IMG/VR virus record: IMGVR_UViG_3300034374_010865
Location: 1-35,183 of that record
Length of the DNA stretch: 35,183 nt
Origin: a virus
Direction: 5' to 3' (one strand)
Of the stretch, positions 23,478-31,553 are shown in pieces. A model generated the notes under the pieces. That model was given only the letters and a program-made list of their open reading frames with translations, was not told the origin of the DNA and searched no databases. Position 1 is the stretch's first letter. Each line of letters begins with the position of its first letter. Position numbers and translations under genes: made by a program.

Positions 23478-24078
23478 TTTTTAATTTTAATTCTGCATAT
23501 AAATCTTTTAAGTCCTCAAGATTTTCTATTGTATAATCCGATTTAATACCTTCATTGTATGATGTTTTATATTTTATTTTAATTAGATTGGGATTTTCAA
23601 ACATCAATAAATCGGGATTTGATGTAATGATTAAATCATAATTTGATATAACATCCTCTAATGTTATTTTAGAATAAAAAATAATTTTTTCAACCAAAGA
23701 ACCATATTTTGATAAAAAAAATAAAGTTGCGGGTTTTGATTTTTGTATTTCATCAGAAATTATGGAGATATCGTGATTATCTCTTAAATCTTCATAAATC
23801 TCATTCATTACATTAAATGAATTCGGTTTAACTGATGGAGCATGTCCAAAAATATTCATAGGAAAATCAACATAAAGAAAATCATATAAACTTTCTTTAT
23901 TTGGAAATACAAAATGGTCCAAAAGATTTAAGGATGTGACAGGTAAATTTAATTTATATTCAAAATCTTCTTCACCTTCTTCTTTAATATAATCATCAAT
24001 AAAAAACTTTTGGTATACTTCTTCAGCTTTACCTAAAGTATTTCTTAAAACACCATTTACATCTACCGCAATTTTCAT
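23467..24078 (-). CDS. HAD-like protein with altered catalytic motif
   Basis: 203 residues resembling HAD-superfamily hydrolases such as 5'-nucleotidases. Motif I reads AVDVNGVLRNT (residues 4-14): the nucleophile Asp6 is kept, but the second Asp (acid/base) of DxD is Asn8. Motif II is HDISIISDEIQKSKP with Ser, and a later Lys region is KSKPATLFFLSKYGS. The end SNPDLLMFENPN looks like motif IV. The Asn substitution may weaken phosphatase activity, so binding or a different chemistry is possible. It overlaps the PhoH gene by four bases upstream and the 88-residue gene by 11 downstream. Confidence 0.72.
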   Translation of the reverse strand: MKIAVDVNGVLRNTLGKAEEVYQKFFIDDYIKEEGEEDFEYKLNLPVTSLNLLDHFVFPNKESLYDFLYVDFPMNIFGHAPSVKPNSFNVMNEIYEDLRDNHDISIISDEIQKSKPATLFFLSKYGSLVEKIIFYSKITLEDVISNYDLIITSNPDLLMFENPNLIKIKYKTSYNEGIKSDYTIENLEDLKDLYAELKLKSDD

Positions 24079-24800
24079 TCTTCGTATCTATCTAAAATTT
24101 TTGTAATTAATGGGTTTCTAATAATATCATTTGATTTAAATTCAAATACACCAATATTATCAATTTCTTTAAACCTTTCCATAGCATCCCATAGACCTGA
24201 TTGAGTTTTATCTTTATATCTGTCTGTTTGTTCTAAGTCTCCTGAGATAAAAAATTTAGAATTAAAACCAATACGGGTTAGTAATAATTTCATTTGTTTT
24301 GGTGTACAGTTTTGAGCTTCTTCAAAAATTAATATTGAGTTATCTATGTTCATACCTCTCATATATGCTAATGCGAAAACTTCAATAATGTCAGTATTCT
24401 TAAGTTTTTCTCTTGATTCTTTACCTATAATTTTGTTTAACAAGTAATAAGATGGAAAAATATACGGGTCTAATTTTTCTTCAACATTACCCGGTAATGC
24501 CCCTAATTTTTCTTCAGCCTCAACTGCCGGTCTGACGATTATTATTTTTTCATAAGAATTATTTGGGTCAATTAATAATTGAACTGCGGCACTCATTGCA
24601 ATATATGATTTACCAACACCTGCAGGACCCGTACATATTGTTATTTCATTATTCTCTAAAGTATTGTAATATTCTTTTTGAGATTCAGTTAAAAATTTTT
24701 TTCTTGGAGTTTTTTTAATTAATGAGTTAATAAAGTCTTTAGTTGTCATTTTTGGTGGAATACTATTGTTAGCTTCACCATTTGTTTTGCGTACTGCCAT
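24075..24800 (-). CDS. phoH: PhoH-like ATPase
   Basis: 241 residues. After a 35-residue tail the ATPase shows Walker A TGPAGVGKSY (57-66), the PhoH pattern IIIVRPAVEAEEKLGALPGN, Walker B ILIFEEAQNCTP and sensor FISGDLEQTD. PhoH-like proteins are common in T4-like phages of marine and gut bacteria; they are helicase- or ribonuclease-linked ATPases whose phage role is unclear. It is placed between the HAD-like gene and the GDP-mannose dehydratase gene, thus at the boundary between sugar enzymes and other functions. It is full length for the short phage type. Confidence 0.92.
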   Translation of the reverse strand: MAVRKTNGEANNSIPPKMTTKDFINSLIKKTPRKKFLTESQKEYYNTLENNEITICTGPAGVGKSYIAMSAAVQLLIDPNNSYEKIIIVRPAVEAEEKLGALPGNVEEKLDPYIFPSYYLLNKIIGKESREKLKNTDIIEVFALAYMRGMNIDNSILIFEEAQNCTPKQMKLLLTRIGFNSKFFISGDLEQTDRYKDKTQSGLWDAMERFKEIDNIGVFEFKSNDIIRNPLITKILDRYEE

Positions 24801-24825
24801 ATATTATTAATATTATTTTTATTAG

Positions 24826-25797
24826 TTATAATTTATAAAAATTTAACCAATAATCAATCATTTCATCCATCATAGTCTCAAAAGTGTATTTTGGCGACCA
24901 TCCGGTTTGTGTTCTTAATTTTGTCGAATCTCCCTTTAAATCATTAAGTTCTTCAGGTCTTAAGAATTTTTCATCTTGTTTTACATAATCCCGATAATCT
25001 AAACCTAATTTATTAAAAGTATATTCACATAAATCTCTTACTGTATGTGAAATACCTGTTGCACATACATAATCATTTGGACTATCTAACTGAAGTATCA
25101 TCCACATTGCTTCTACATAATCCTTAGCATGACCCCAATCTCTAGTTGCGTCTAAGTTTCCTAATTTTAATACATTTGATAGTCCTAATTTTATTTTAAC
25201 GGCTTCTTTAGCAACTTTGTTTGTTACAAAGTTTGTACCTCTTCGTGGAGATTCGTGATTAAAAAGAATTCCATTAGAAACAAATAGGTTATACGAATTT
25301 CTGTAATTTCTACAAATGTTATAACTAAACACTTTTGCACATCCGTATGGGGACACTGGGTTCATTGGGGTCGTTTCTCTTTGGAAACCGTCCTCATCTA
25401 TTGAGTTACCAAACATTTCAGATGAGGATGCCTGATATACTTTACTATCTGGTTTAATCATTCTTACAGCCTCTAACAAATTTAACGACCCTAATCCTGT
25501 TACGTTTGAGGTGTAAATTGGTTGGTCAAATGAGATTCTTACATGTGATTGAGCAGCTAAATTATATATTTCATCAGGCATTACTTTTTGTAAAACAGAT
25601 ATAAGCGATGATAAATCTGTCATATCTGCATAATGCAAAATAATTTTGTCAAATATTCCGTCTAATCTTGCAGTTTGATTTTCTGCTACAGAATTTCTTT
25701 TTAATGTACCATGTACTTCATATCCTTTATCTAACAAGAACTCGGCCAAGTATGAACCATCTTGTCCGTTAATTCCTGTAATTAACGCTTTTTTCAT
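24826..25797 (-). CDS. gmd: GDP-mannose 4,6-dehydratase
   Basis: The 323-residue SDR enzyme converts GDP-D-mannose to GDP-4-keto-6-deoxy-D-mannose, the precursor of GDP-fucose, colitose, perosamine and rhamnose. The NADP-binding GINGQDGSYLAE (8-19) is the Gmd form of the Rossmann loop. Catalytic residues are visible: S124-S126 with E127 (QASSSEMFG) and Y151/K155 (SPYGCAK). The signature NGILFNHESPRRGTNFVT and the LGNLDATRDWGHAKDYVEAM loop are diagnostic. It lies two bases downstream of the ColD-like gene, and PhoH follows after 25 bases. Phage-encoded Gmd is known; here it is in one cassette with the two following pathway steps. Confidence 0.95.
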   Translation of the reverse strand: MKKALITGINGQDGSYLAEFLLDKGYEVHGTLKRNSVAENQTARLDGIFDKIILHYADMTDLSSLISVLQKVMPDEIYNLAAQSHVRISFDQPIYTSNVTGLGSLNLLEAVRMIKPDSKVYQASSSEMFGNSIDEDGFQRETTPMNPVSPYGCAKVFSYNICRNYRNSYNLFVSNGILFNHESPRRGTNFVTNKVAKEAVKIKLGLSNVLKLGNLDATRDWGHAKDYVEAMWMILQLDSPNDYVCATGISHTVRDLCEYTFNKLGLDYRDYVKQDEKFLRPEELNDLKGDSTKLRTQTGWSPKYTFETMMDEMIDYWLNFYKL

Positions 25798-25798
25798 A

Positions 25799-26953
25799 TT
25801 AAGAATGTTTGTTAATTATATCTGTTATTTTTTGTATATCGGTTTCCGTTAGGTCTTGATGATTTGGTACGTAAAAACCATAATCATCTAATAATTGACA
25901 ATTTTCTAATTCAACTCTACCGTATTTTAAATACCACATTGGTTTATTTGCCATATTACCTGCAATTAATGGTCTAACTTCAATGTTATTATTAATAAGC
26001 TCTTCAACAATCTTATTTCTATTTTTGTTAAGAATAGGTATTGCAAAACTTGATATAAAATCAGTATTTCTTGTATCTAATTGTAATTGATTAGATTTTA
26101 AATTTGACTTGTAAAATAAAAAGTTTTTATTTCTTATTTTACTATAGTTGTCTAATTTTTCTATAGCCCTTAATCCAATAAATGCTTGTAAATCTGTAGA
26201 ACGTAAGTTCATACCTGGTACGTAAAAATTATATAGAGAATCAAAATCTGAAGATTTATATTTGTTTCTTAATTCTTCTTGTGTTTTTCTTGGTAAATCC
26301 CTGTCCCAACCATGACTTCTCATCATTAATAATAAGTGATAAAATTCTTCATCATTTGTATTAATAAACCCTCCCTCTATTGTTGATAAGTGATGTCCAA
26401 AATACATGGAATAAAAAGACGCCAAACCAAATGAACCTAAATATTTACCATTAAATTTAGAACCCATACTTTCACAAACATCTTCTAATAATATTACATC
26501 ATAGTCATTACAAAGTTTTAGTACCTTGTCCATTTCTGGTACCAATCCCAAAGGTGATACCAATATTAAAACTGATGGATTTTCTTTTTTAAATAACTCT
26601 TCTAAATGATTTAAGTCACAAGACAAATCATCTAAATTACAATCACATAAAAAAGTCTCATACCCTAATAACATTGGACTACTTACATCGGTAGCCCAAC
26701 TCAAACCTGGTACAATTATTTTATTATTTTTTAATTTATTTGAATGTAAAAGGGCTGCTAATGTTAATAATATTGACGATGAACCCGAGTTTACAAAAAC
26801 GGAATACTTTGTACCCATTTTCTTTGCCCATTTTTCTTCAAGCTCAATAGTTAACTCACCTTTTGTTAATCTAGGAATCTCATCTTGAGATAACCATTCT
26901 ATTAAATGATTTATATCATTTTTATCGATTGTATCGCTGACTAATTTTATCAT
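25799..26953 (-). CDS. ColD-like PMP-dependent sugar 3-dehydratase (DegT/DnrJ/EryC1 family)
   Basis: 384 residues, fold-type I DegT family. The PLP-pocket Asp is present (LLEDVCESMG, D158). At the place of the PLP-binding Lys (six residues before the E of EGG) stands His187 in MYFGHHLSTIEGG. That substitution marks the ColD/E1 branch, which uses unbound PMP to remove a 3-hydroxyl instead of transferring an amino group. With Gmd next door its natural substrate would be GDP-4-keto-6-deoxymannose, leading to GDP-colitose. It is not a perosamine synthase, which needs Lys. The first 32 bases overlap the Fcl-like gene upstream. The RSHGWDRDL segment recalls related dehydratases of capsule clusters. 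Confidence 0.88.
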   Translation of the reverse strand: MIKLVSDTIDKNDINHLIEWLSQDEIPRLTKGELTIELEEKWAKKMGTKYSVFVNSGSSSILLTLAALLHSNKLKNNKIIVPGLSWATDVSSPMLLGYETFLCDCNLDDLSCDLNHLEELFKKENPSVLILVSPLGLVPEMDKVLKLCNDYDVILLEDVCESMGSKFNGKYLGSFGLASFYSMYFGHHLSTIEGGFINTNDEEFYHLLLMMRSHGWDRDLPRKTQEELRNKYKSSDFDSLYNFYVPGMNLRSTDLQAFIGLRAIEKLDNYSKIRNKNFLFYKSNLKSNQLQLDTRNTDFISSFAIPILNKNRNKIVEELINNNIEVRPLIAGNMANKPMWYLKYGRVELENCQLLDDYGFYVPNHQDLTETDIQKITDIINKHS

Positions 26954-27830
26954 AAACTTTTTTTATACCTTTATTAAAAGGTAATGGTTTAAAATTTATA
27001 AGTAAATCTTTTAATTTTTGAATTGATACATCTTTCCTATATTGACCATCAGGCTTAGTAATGTCAAAATTTAGTTTAATGTGATTTAAATTTAATTCGT
27101 TTAGTGATATCTCAGCCATTTGTCTTATTGATAAATTTTCTTCGGTAGCAACATTGAAACTTTCGTAGATTTCTTTTGTTAAACATTCATTAATTACCCA
27201 AGCCAAATCATCTGAATGCATGAATTGTCTTAATGGGTTACCGGTCCCAAATAAATTTATTTCATTTTTTTCATTAACAACTGCGTTGTGTATTTTTTCT
27301 AAAAGTGCAGAAACAAAATGACTGTTGTGACCTACTTTGTCATTTTCACCATACAAATTACATGGAGTTAAATATTGATATTTTGTACCGTATTGTTTGT
27401 TTAATGCATCTATTTGTACCGCCAAACATCTTTTTGCGTATCCATATGAAAAATTTGTAATCGTTGGTGGACCTAAATGTAAATCTTCTTCAGACATAGG
27501 ATATGTATCAACTTTATCGGGATAGATACAAGTAGATAAAATTCCAATAAATTGTTCTACATTATTTTTAAAAGAATGTTCGACCATCAATGTATTCATT
27601 TGAACATTATCAACAAAATATTGATATGGTCTTTCAATATTATCTATAATACCACCAACTCTAGCGGCTAAGTGTACGACCTTTTTTGGTTTATATGTTT
27701 TAAACATTTTGATTACGTCTTCTTCTTTTGTTAAATCGTAATCTTTAGATGAAATGTATATGGCATCGGGTAATAATTTTTTTAAAGATTGTCCAACCAT
27801 TCCTGAACCTCCGGTTACTAAAATTTTCAT
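26922..27830 (-). CDS. GDP-fucose synthase or GDP-colitose synthase (Fcl/ColC-like)
   Basis: 302 residues from the ATG at 27830. An ATG eight codons upstream (27854) would overlap the previous gene and puts residues before the Rossmann start, so KILVTGGSGMVGQ is taken as the N-terminus. The SDR epimerase-reductase has catalytic Ser99, Cys101 (STCIYP), Tyr129/Lys133 (YGYAK), ARVGGI and a His in NSHFVSALL, matching Fcl residues Ser107, Cys109, Tyr136, Lys140 and His179. The Cys/His pair indicates C5 (and, in Fcl, C3) epimerisation. ColC acts on the ColD product and is homologous, so which name fits depends on the neighbour. RQFMHSDDLAWVI and KPDGQYRK are also family signatures. Confidence 0.9.
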   Translation of the reverse strand: MKILVTGGSGMVGQSLKKLLPDAIYISSKDYDLTKEEDVIKMFKTYKPKKVVHLAARVGGIIDNIERPYQYFVDNVQMNTLMVEHSFKNNVEQFIGILSTCIYPDKVDTYPMSEEDLHLGPPTITNFSYGYAKRCLAVQIDALNKQYGTKYQYLTPCNLYGENDKVGHNSHFVSALLEKIHNAVVNEKNEINLFGTGNPLRQFMHSDDLAWVINECLTKEIYESFNVATEENLSIRQMAEISLNELNLNHIKLNFDITKPDGQYRKDVSIQKLKDLLINFKPLPFNKGIKKVYDKISQRYNR

Positions 27831-27840
27831 TTTGTTTAAT

Positions 27841-28716
27841 TTATAAAAAAGCATTTATTTGTTCTGTAATTTCTTCAAAAGTATTGTCCTCTACCCAATT
27901 TTTTTTAAATAAAATTTTTGTAGTTTCTTTAGGTAACCAATTAACAATGTCCATTTTATGTCTACAACTTGTCATATTGGTTAAAACCATATTCTTTTTT
28001 AATCCTGCGGCCATTGGCCAAATACCACTATCCGTAGATACAAAAACTTTACAGGTCGACAAACAATATAAATCATCCATCATGTTTCTATCCTCATATT
28101 GTGCAAAATCTATAATGTTTTCATGTACAGGTAAGGGAGTTTGTTTTGAATCACCAAGTCTAATAACTTTGTAACCTAAATTAGCATAATAAAGTGAAAT
28201 TTTAAAAAAAGTATCAATATTTATAAATCTTTTATTTTCAAAATTTGCACCATCAATTCGTTTATCAAAAGTTCCTTTTTCTCTAAACTGAATTACAATT
28301 GCGTTTTTTGGTAAGTTATGTTTATTTTGGTATGTTTCATGAGGAAATTCAAGAGAGGCTTCAGGTGTGTGTTTTAAATCTGACCACATTGCTGGATATT
28401 TTAATCCGTTATAGGCGTATGGTTCAGGCATATAAACATCCTTGTACTCATCAAGTGAAAAAAAATTATTTTTTAAAATTGTACCAACATTACTAATATT
28501 AATATTATTAAAAATCTCTTTTGGTATTAGTTTTATATCCTGCTCTTTTACATTTTTAATACATAAGGCAAAATACTTTTGAAATTCGTTTTCAACATAA
28601 ATCTTAGGTTTTACATCTGGATTTAAATGTAAGAATTTAGATAGTCCAACAGTATGTTCTGCTGAATTACCTAAAGCATTTTCATGTCTCCATATTGCAA
28701 ATTTTAATTCTCCCAT
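27841..28716 (-). CDS. TIGR04372-like putative glycosyltransferase
   Basis: 291 residues. The C-terminal half has the pattern of the TIGR04372 family of putative glycosyltransferases: IVIQFREKGTFDKR, then GYKVIRLGDSKQTPL, NIIDFAQYEDRNMMDDLYCL, CKVFVSTDSGIWPMAAGL and VLTNMTS. The donor and acceptor are not known. The fold is GT-B-like. Its start overlaps the HAD gene upstream by 13 bases, and 10 bases separate its end from the Fcl-like gene. This type is often placed in surface polysaccharide clusters, consistent with the setting. Confidence 0.75.
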   Translation of the reverse strand: MGELKFAIWRHENALGNSAEHTVGLSKFLHLNPDVKPKIYVENEFQKYFALCIKNVKEQDIKLIPKEIFNNINISNVGTILKNNFFSLDEYKDVYMPEPYAYNGLKYPAMWSDLKHTPEASLEFPHETYQNKHNLPKNAIVIQFREKGTFDKRIDGANFENKRFINIDTFFKISLYYANLGYKVIRLGDSKQTPLPVHENIIDFAQYEDRNMMDDLYCLSTCKVFVSTDSGIWPMAAGLKKNMVLTNMTSCRHKMDIVNWLPKETTKILFKKNWVEDNTFEEITEQINAFL

Positions 28717-29345
28717 CCTAAATATTTTTTTATATTTTGTGGTGTGTGATTAATTTTGTTTTTAACTAAAGCGTCAATGTATTTATCAATCGCCAATACT
28801 AACATGGGTCTTTTTTCTTTAAAAAGGTATTCTGATTTTTTTCGTAATTCCACTAATCTTTCATCATCTTTACACATGGCCATTTCGTCCTCTAAGTACC
28901 AATATCGGATGTGTACAATACATAATTTATCAATTAATTCGGAAAATGTATCTGTGTGGATATTATCATAATTTGGGAATTTATTGTCTTTAAGTATTGA
29001 GTCTACAAAGTTACTTATTTTATCATCTATTATTTCACCGGCAGTTAAATCGTCAAAAAATGATTTATCCGAATTTGCCTTATCATCAATTAATTTATCG
29101 TAGTGTAATTTTTTACCAACTCTTAGTTCATGATATTTTACACCCCACGAGTCTAATTGATTTTTTGTTACATCATACCAATCTATTTTTGTTTGAGCAC
29201 CTCTAGCTGTATCAATAATAATAGTATTACCATCGTCATATAGTTTATTTACAATGTTAATACGTTCAATTATTGGTTCTGCTTTATCATACTCACTTTT
29301 TGTTAGTGTGCATAAAGTACCGTCTAAATCAAAGCAATATATCAT
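28704..29345 (-). CDS. HAD phosphatase fused to a helical C-terminal domain
   Basis: 213 residues. The first 95 hold a compact HAD phosphatase of the capsule type: DLDGTLCTLT (nucleophile D6, D8), TARG (motif II), and KLHYDKLIDDKAN (Lys and DD). After a linker the C-terminal half (about 115-205) is helical, with IDKLCIVHIRYWYLEDEMAM and RLVELRKKSEYLFKEKRPML. This recalls the DUF4254-type helical domain seen in glycan clusters, but I cannot confirm it. The phosphatase would remove a phosphate from the NeuB-type 9-phosphate or another sugar phosphate. Its start overlaps the NeuB gene by 17 bases. Confidence 0.8.
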   Translation of the reverse strand: MIYCFDLDGTLCTLTKSEYDKAEPIIERINIVNKLYDDGNTIIIDTARGAQTKIDWYDVTKNQLDSWGVKYHELRVGKKLHYDKLIDDKANSDKSFFDDLTAGEIIDDKISNFVDSILKDNKFPNYDNIHTDTFSELIDKLCIVHIRYWYLEDEMAMCKDDERLVELRKKSEYLFKEKRPMLVLAIDKYIDALVKNKINHTPQNIKKYLGWEN

Positions 29346-30162
29346 TTGTCTTTCTTAGTTTTTTGATGATAGGTAATTCACTATCATAAACTACCTTAAT
29401 GCCATCACCTAAAACATTTTCCATTTTTCTTATACCTTCAACTAATTCCTCAACATTCTCAATAGAGGCAGATTGGTCAGAGCCATACATAGTTCTATCT
29501 AAAGTAATGTGAAATTCAATACATTCTGCTCCAAGAGAAACTGCACCAAACATAGGAACTAAACCACTATGGTGATTTGAAAATCCAATTTTGTATTGTG
29601 GATATTTTTGAGATAGTGTTGTGATATATCTTAAATTCATTTCTTCTTCTTTTGTTGGGTAAGTACTTGTACAAGCCAAAACATATTCAACATTATTTAA
29701 AATATTTAATGCTGCTTCAATTTCCTCTTCATTTGACATACCTGTTGAAACAATTATAGGTTTACCTGTAGCATTCAATTTTTCTAAAAATGATTTATCG
29801 GTTAATAGTGCCGATGCAATTTTATGGTATTTTACGTTTAGATTAGATTCAACTAAGTCTAAACTAACTTCATCCCAACAAGAAACAATAAAATCAATAC
29901 CAATTTCATTACAATAATTTTCAATTTCTTTATATTGTTCAATTGAAAATTCAATACCTTCTTTTTGTTCCCTAAATGTAGTGCCCCAGGGGGATTCTCT
30001 GTGTGATGATAATTCTTCAGGTGTATAGACAGAGTCAATATCTCTTTTTTGAAATTTAACTGCGTTACAACCAGATTCTTTAGATTTTTTTATCAATTCT
30101 TTGGCTATATTCATATCACCATTATGATTGATTCCGATTTCTGAAATAATGTAAGTGCTCAT
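29329..30162 (-). CDS. neuB: NeuB-type nonulosonate synthase without SAF domain
   Basis: 277 residues. The enzyme condenses a sugar with phosphoenolpyruvate to a 3-deoxy-ulosonic acid. The TIM barrel is complete: SEIGINHNGD, SGCNAVKFQKRD, HKIASALLTD, IVSTGMS, CTSTYPT, GFSNHHSGL and EFHITLDRTMYGSDQSASIE. The common form reads EKHFTLD and GxDHxAS; here it is EFHITLD and GSDQSAS, a recognised subtype. The C-terminal SAF (antifreeze-like) domain of NeuB/SpsE (about 70 residues) is missing, so the protein stops after the barrel. SAF normally completes the active site of the partner subunit, so a different substrate is possible. It lies in a cassette with isomerase, SDR and cytidylyltransferase. 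Confidence 0.9.
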   Translation of the reverse strand: MSTYIISEIGINHNGDMNIAKELIKKSKESGCNAVKFQKRDIDSVYTPEELSSHRESPWGTTFREQKEGIEFSIEQYKEIENYCNEIGIDFIVSCWDEVSLDLVESNLNVKYHKIASALLTDKSFLEKLNATGKPIIVSTGMSNEEEIEAALNILNNVEYVLACTSTYPTKEEEMNLRYITTLSQKYPQYKIGFSNHHSGLVPMFGAVSLGAECIEFHITLDRTMYGSDQSASIENVEELVEGIRKMENVLGDGIKVVYDSELPIIKKLRKTNDILL

Positions 30163-30167
30163 AATTT

Positions 30168-30740
30168 TTATTTTTTAAACATTTTATTTTCTACAATTTC
30201 TAATACTGTGTGTCCAATTAACATGTGACATTCTTGAATTCTTGCCGTATCTTCTGATGGGATTACTATCGATATATCAGACATGTCTTTCATTAATCCT
30301 CCATCTCTACCAAGAAATGAAACAACAAACGCGTCAGGATTAGATTCAATTAATTTTATTATATTTTTAGATTTTCCTGATGTAGATAAACATATTACCA
30401 CATCACCTTTTTTAAATGATGATTTAAACTCTCTTGAAAATATTTCTTCATAAGAATAGTCATTAGCCACTGCAGTAAGATATGATAAATTAGAACCTAA
30501 TAATACTACTTCTAATGGTTCTCTATCAAAATAAAATCTACCATTTAGTTCTGCCGATAAATGTTGTGAGTCTGCAAAACTACCACCATTACCACAGAAA
30601 TAAATCTTATTTCCATTTTTATATGTTTCAATAATAATATTACTAATTTCATATATTTTATTGATAATATTCTCATCATTCAACAATGATGTTTTTAATC
30701 TGATTGACTCAGATATGTTGTTTTTAATTGTTTCTACCAT
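30168..30740 (-). CDS. gmhA: SIS-domain isomerase, GmhA-like
   Basis: 190 residues, the length of sedoheptulose-7-phosphate isomerase. Hallmarks: CGNGGSFADSQHLSAEL (49-65), GRFYFDREPL, VANDYSYEEIFSRE, CLSTSGKSKNI (phosphate-binding), and DTARIQECHMLIGH with the metal/catalytic Glu and His. The enzyme should interconvert a ketose and an aldose phosphate. No heptose kinase or adenylyltransferase (HldE type) is visible, so it may feed the NeuB branch instead of ADP-heptose. It overlaps the SDR gene by seven bases. Confidence 0.88.
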   Translation of the reverse strand: MVETIKNNISESIRLKTSLLNDENIINKIYEISNIIIETYKNGNKIYFCGNGGSFADSQHLSAELNGRFYFDREPLEVVLLGSNLSYLTAVANDYSYEEIFSREFKSSFKKGDVVICLSTSGKSKNIIKLIESNPDAFVVSFLGRDGGLMKDMSDISIVIPSEDTARIQECHMLIGHTVLEIVENKMFKK

Positions 30741-31552
30741 ACTGTTTTTCCTCCATCAATTATTAAATTAGTACCTGTCATATAGCTACTTGCATCAGAA
30801 CACATAAAGACAATAGCCCCCTTATATTCGTCAATGTGTGCCATTCTCCCCATCGGAATAATGTTAGATAATTTTTGTACAAATTCATCTGGGTGGTCAT
30901 TATATACACCAGTTGGACTTAGACAGTTTACTCTTATGTTATCTTTGGCAAAATATGTTGCCAAATATTTTGTCATACCAATAACTGCCCATTTTGCTGC
31001 TGAATATGTTATTGGTTTTACGTTTTGTAAGTTTTTAGGTTTGGTCGGGTCTTCATAAATTCTTTGGTCAGGTGCTATAACACCCAAATCTGAAGATATA
31101 TTTAAAATAACTCCACCACCTGTCTTTAACATTTTATTTGATATGCATTGTGATACTAAGAATGTGCCGTTAATTATTGCATCAATACCTTCAGAAAAAT
31201 AGTCAAAAGTCATTTCTTCAAACCTACTATCGGGTGTAAGACTTTTATCATCTTTTGTAACCTTTGGGTCTTTTGCTGCGTTATTAATTAAAATATCAAT
31301 TTTTGGAAATTTAGATATTACATCATTTATTGATTTTTTATCGACAACATCCATGTATTGGTAAAAAACTTTTTCCTTACCAAACTTTTCACTTAAATAA
31401 TTAAACTTTTTTATAAGTGAATTTAAATCTACATCGGTTAATATTACAGATGCACCAAATTCTAATAAAGCTTCAGCATGTTTAGGTCCAAGTAACCCAC
31501 CGGCTCCTGTAACCAACGCAACTTTATCCGTTAAATCAAAATAATTTACCAT
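30734..31552 (-). CDS. Short-chain dehydrogenase/reductase
   Basis: 272 residues of classical SDR type. Cofactor loop VTGAGGLLGPKHAEAL (TGxxxGxG), NNAAKDP (NNAG variant), catalytic Ser in ILNISSDLGV, YSAAK (Tyr and Lys), and the IRVNCLSPTGV end. It is most similar in build to PtmA-type oxidoreductases found in flagellin nonulosonate clusters, but the similarity is by recall. It would oxidise or reduce a sugar intermediate. It is located between the TIM-barrel gene and the GmhA-like gene, two bases after the former. Confidence 0.88.
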   Translation of the reverse strand: MVNYFDLTDKVALVTGAGGLLGPKHAEALLEFGASVILTDVDLNSLIKKFNYLSEKFGKEKVFYQYMDVVDKKSINDVISKFPKIDILINNAAKDPKVTKDDKSLTPDSRFEEMTFDYFSEGIDAIINGTFLVSQCISNKMLKTGGGVILNISSDLGVIAPDQRIYEDPTKPKNLQNVKPITYSAAKWAVIGMTKYLATYFAKDNIRVNCLSPTGVYNDHPDEFVQKLSNIIPMGRMAHIDEYKGAIVFMCSDASSYMTGTNLIIDGGKTVW

Positions 31553-31553
31553 A

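Noticed and set aside
25799-26953. Reading the DegT-family protein as a perosamine or other amino-sugar synthase
   Set aside because: The PLP-binding lysine is replaced by histidine, so transamination by the usual mechanism is not expected.
27831-27854. Earlier ATG for the Fcl/ColC-like protein
   Set aside because: It would put eight residues before the Rossmann start KILVTGG and overlap the upstream gene; the ATG at 27830 fits the family start.
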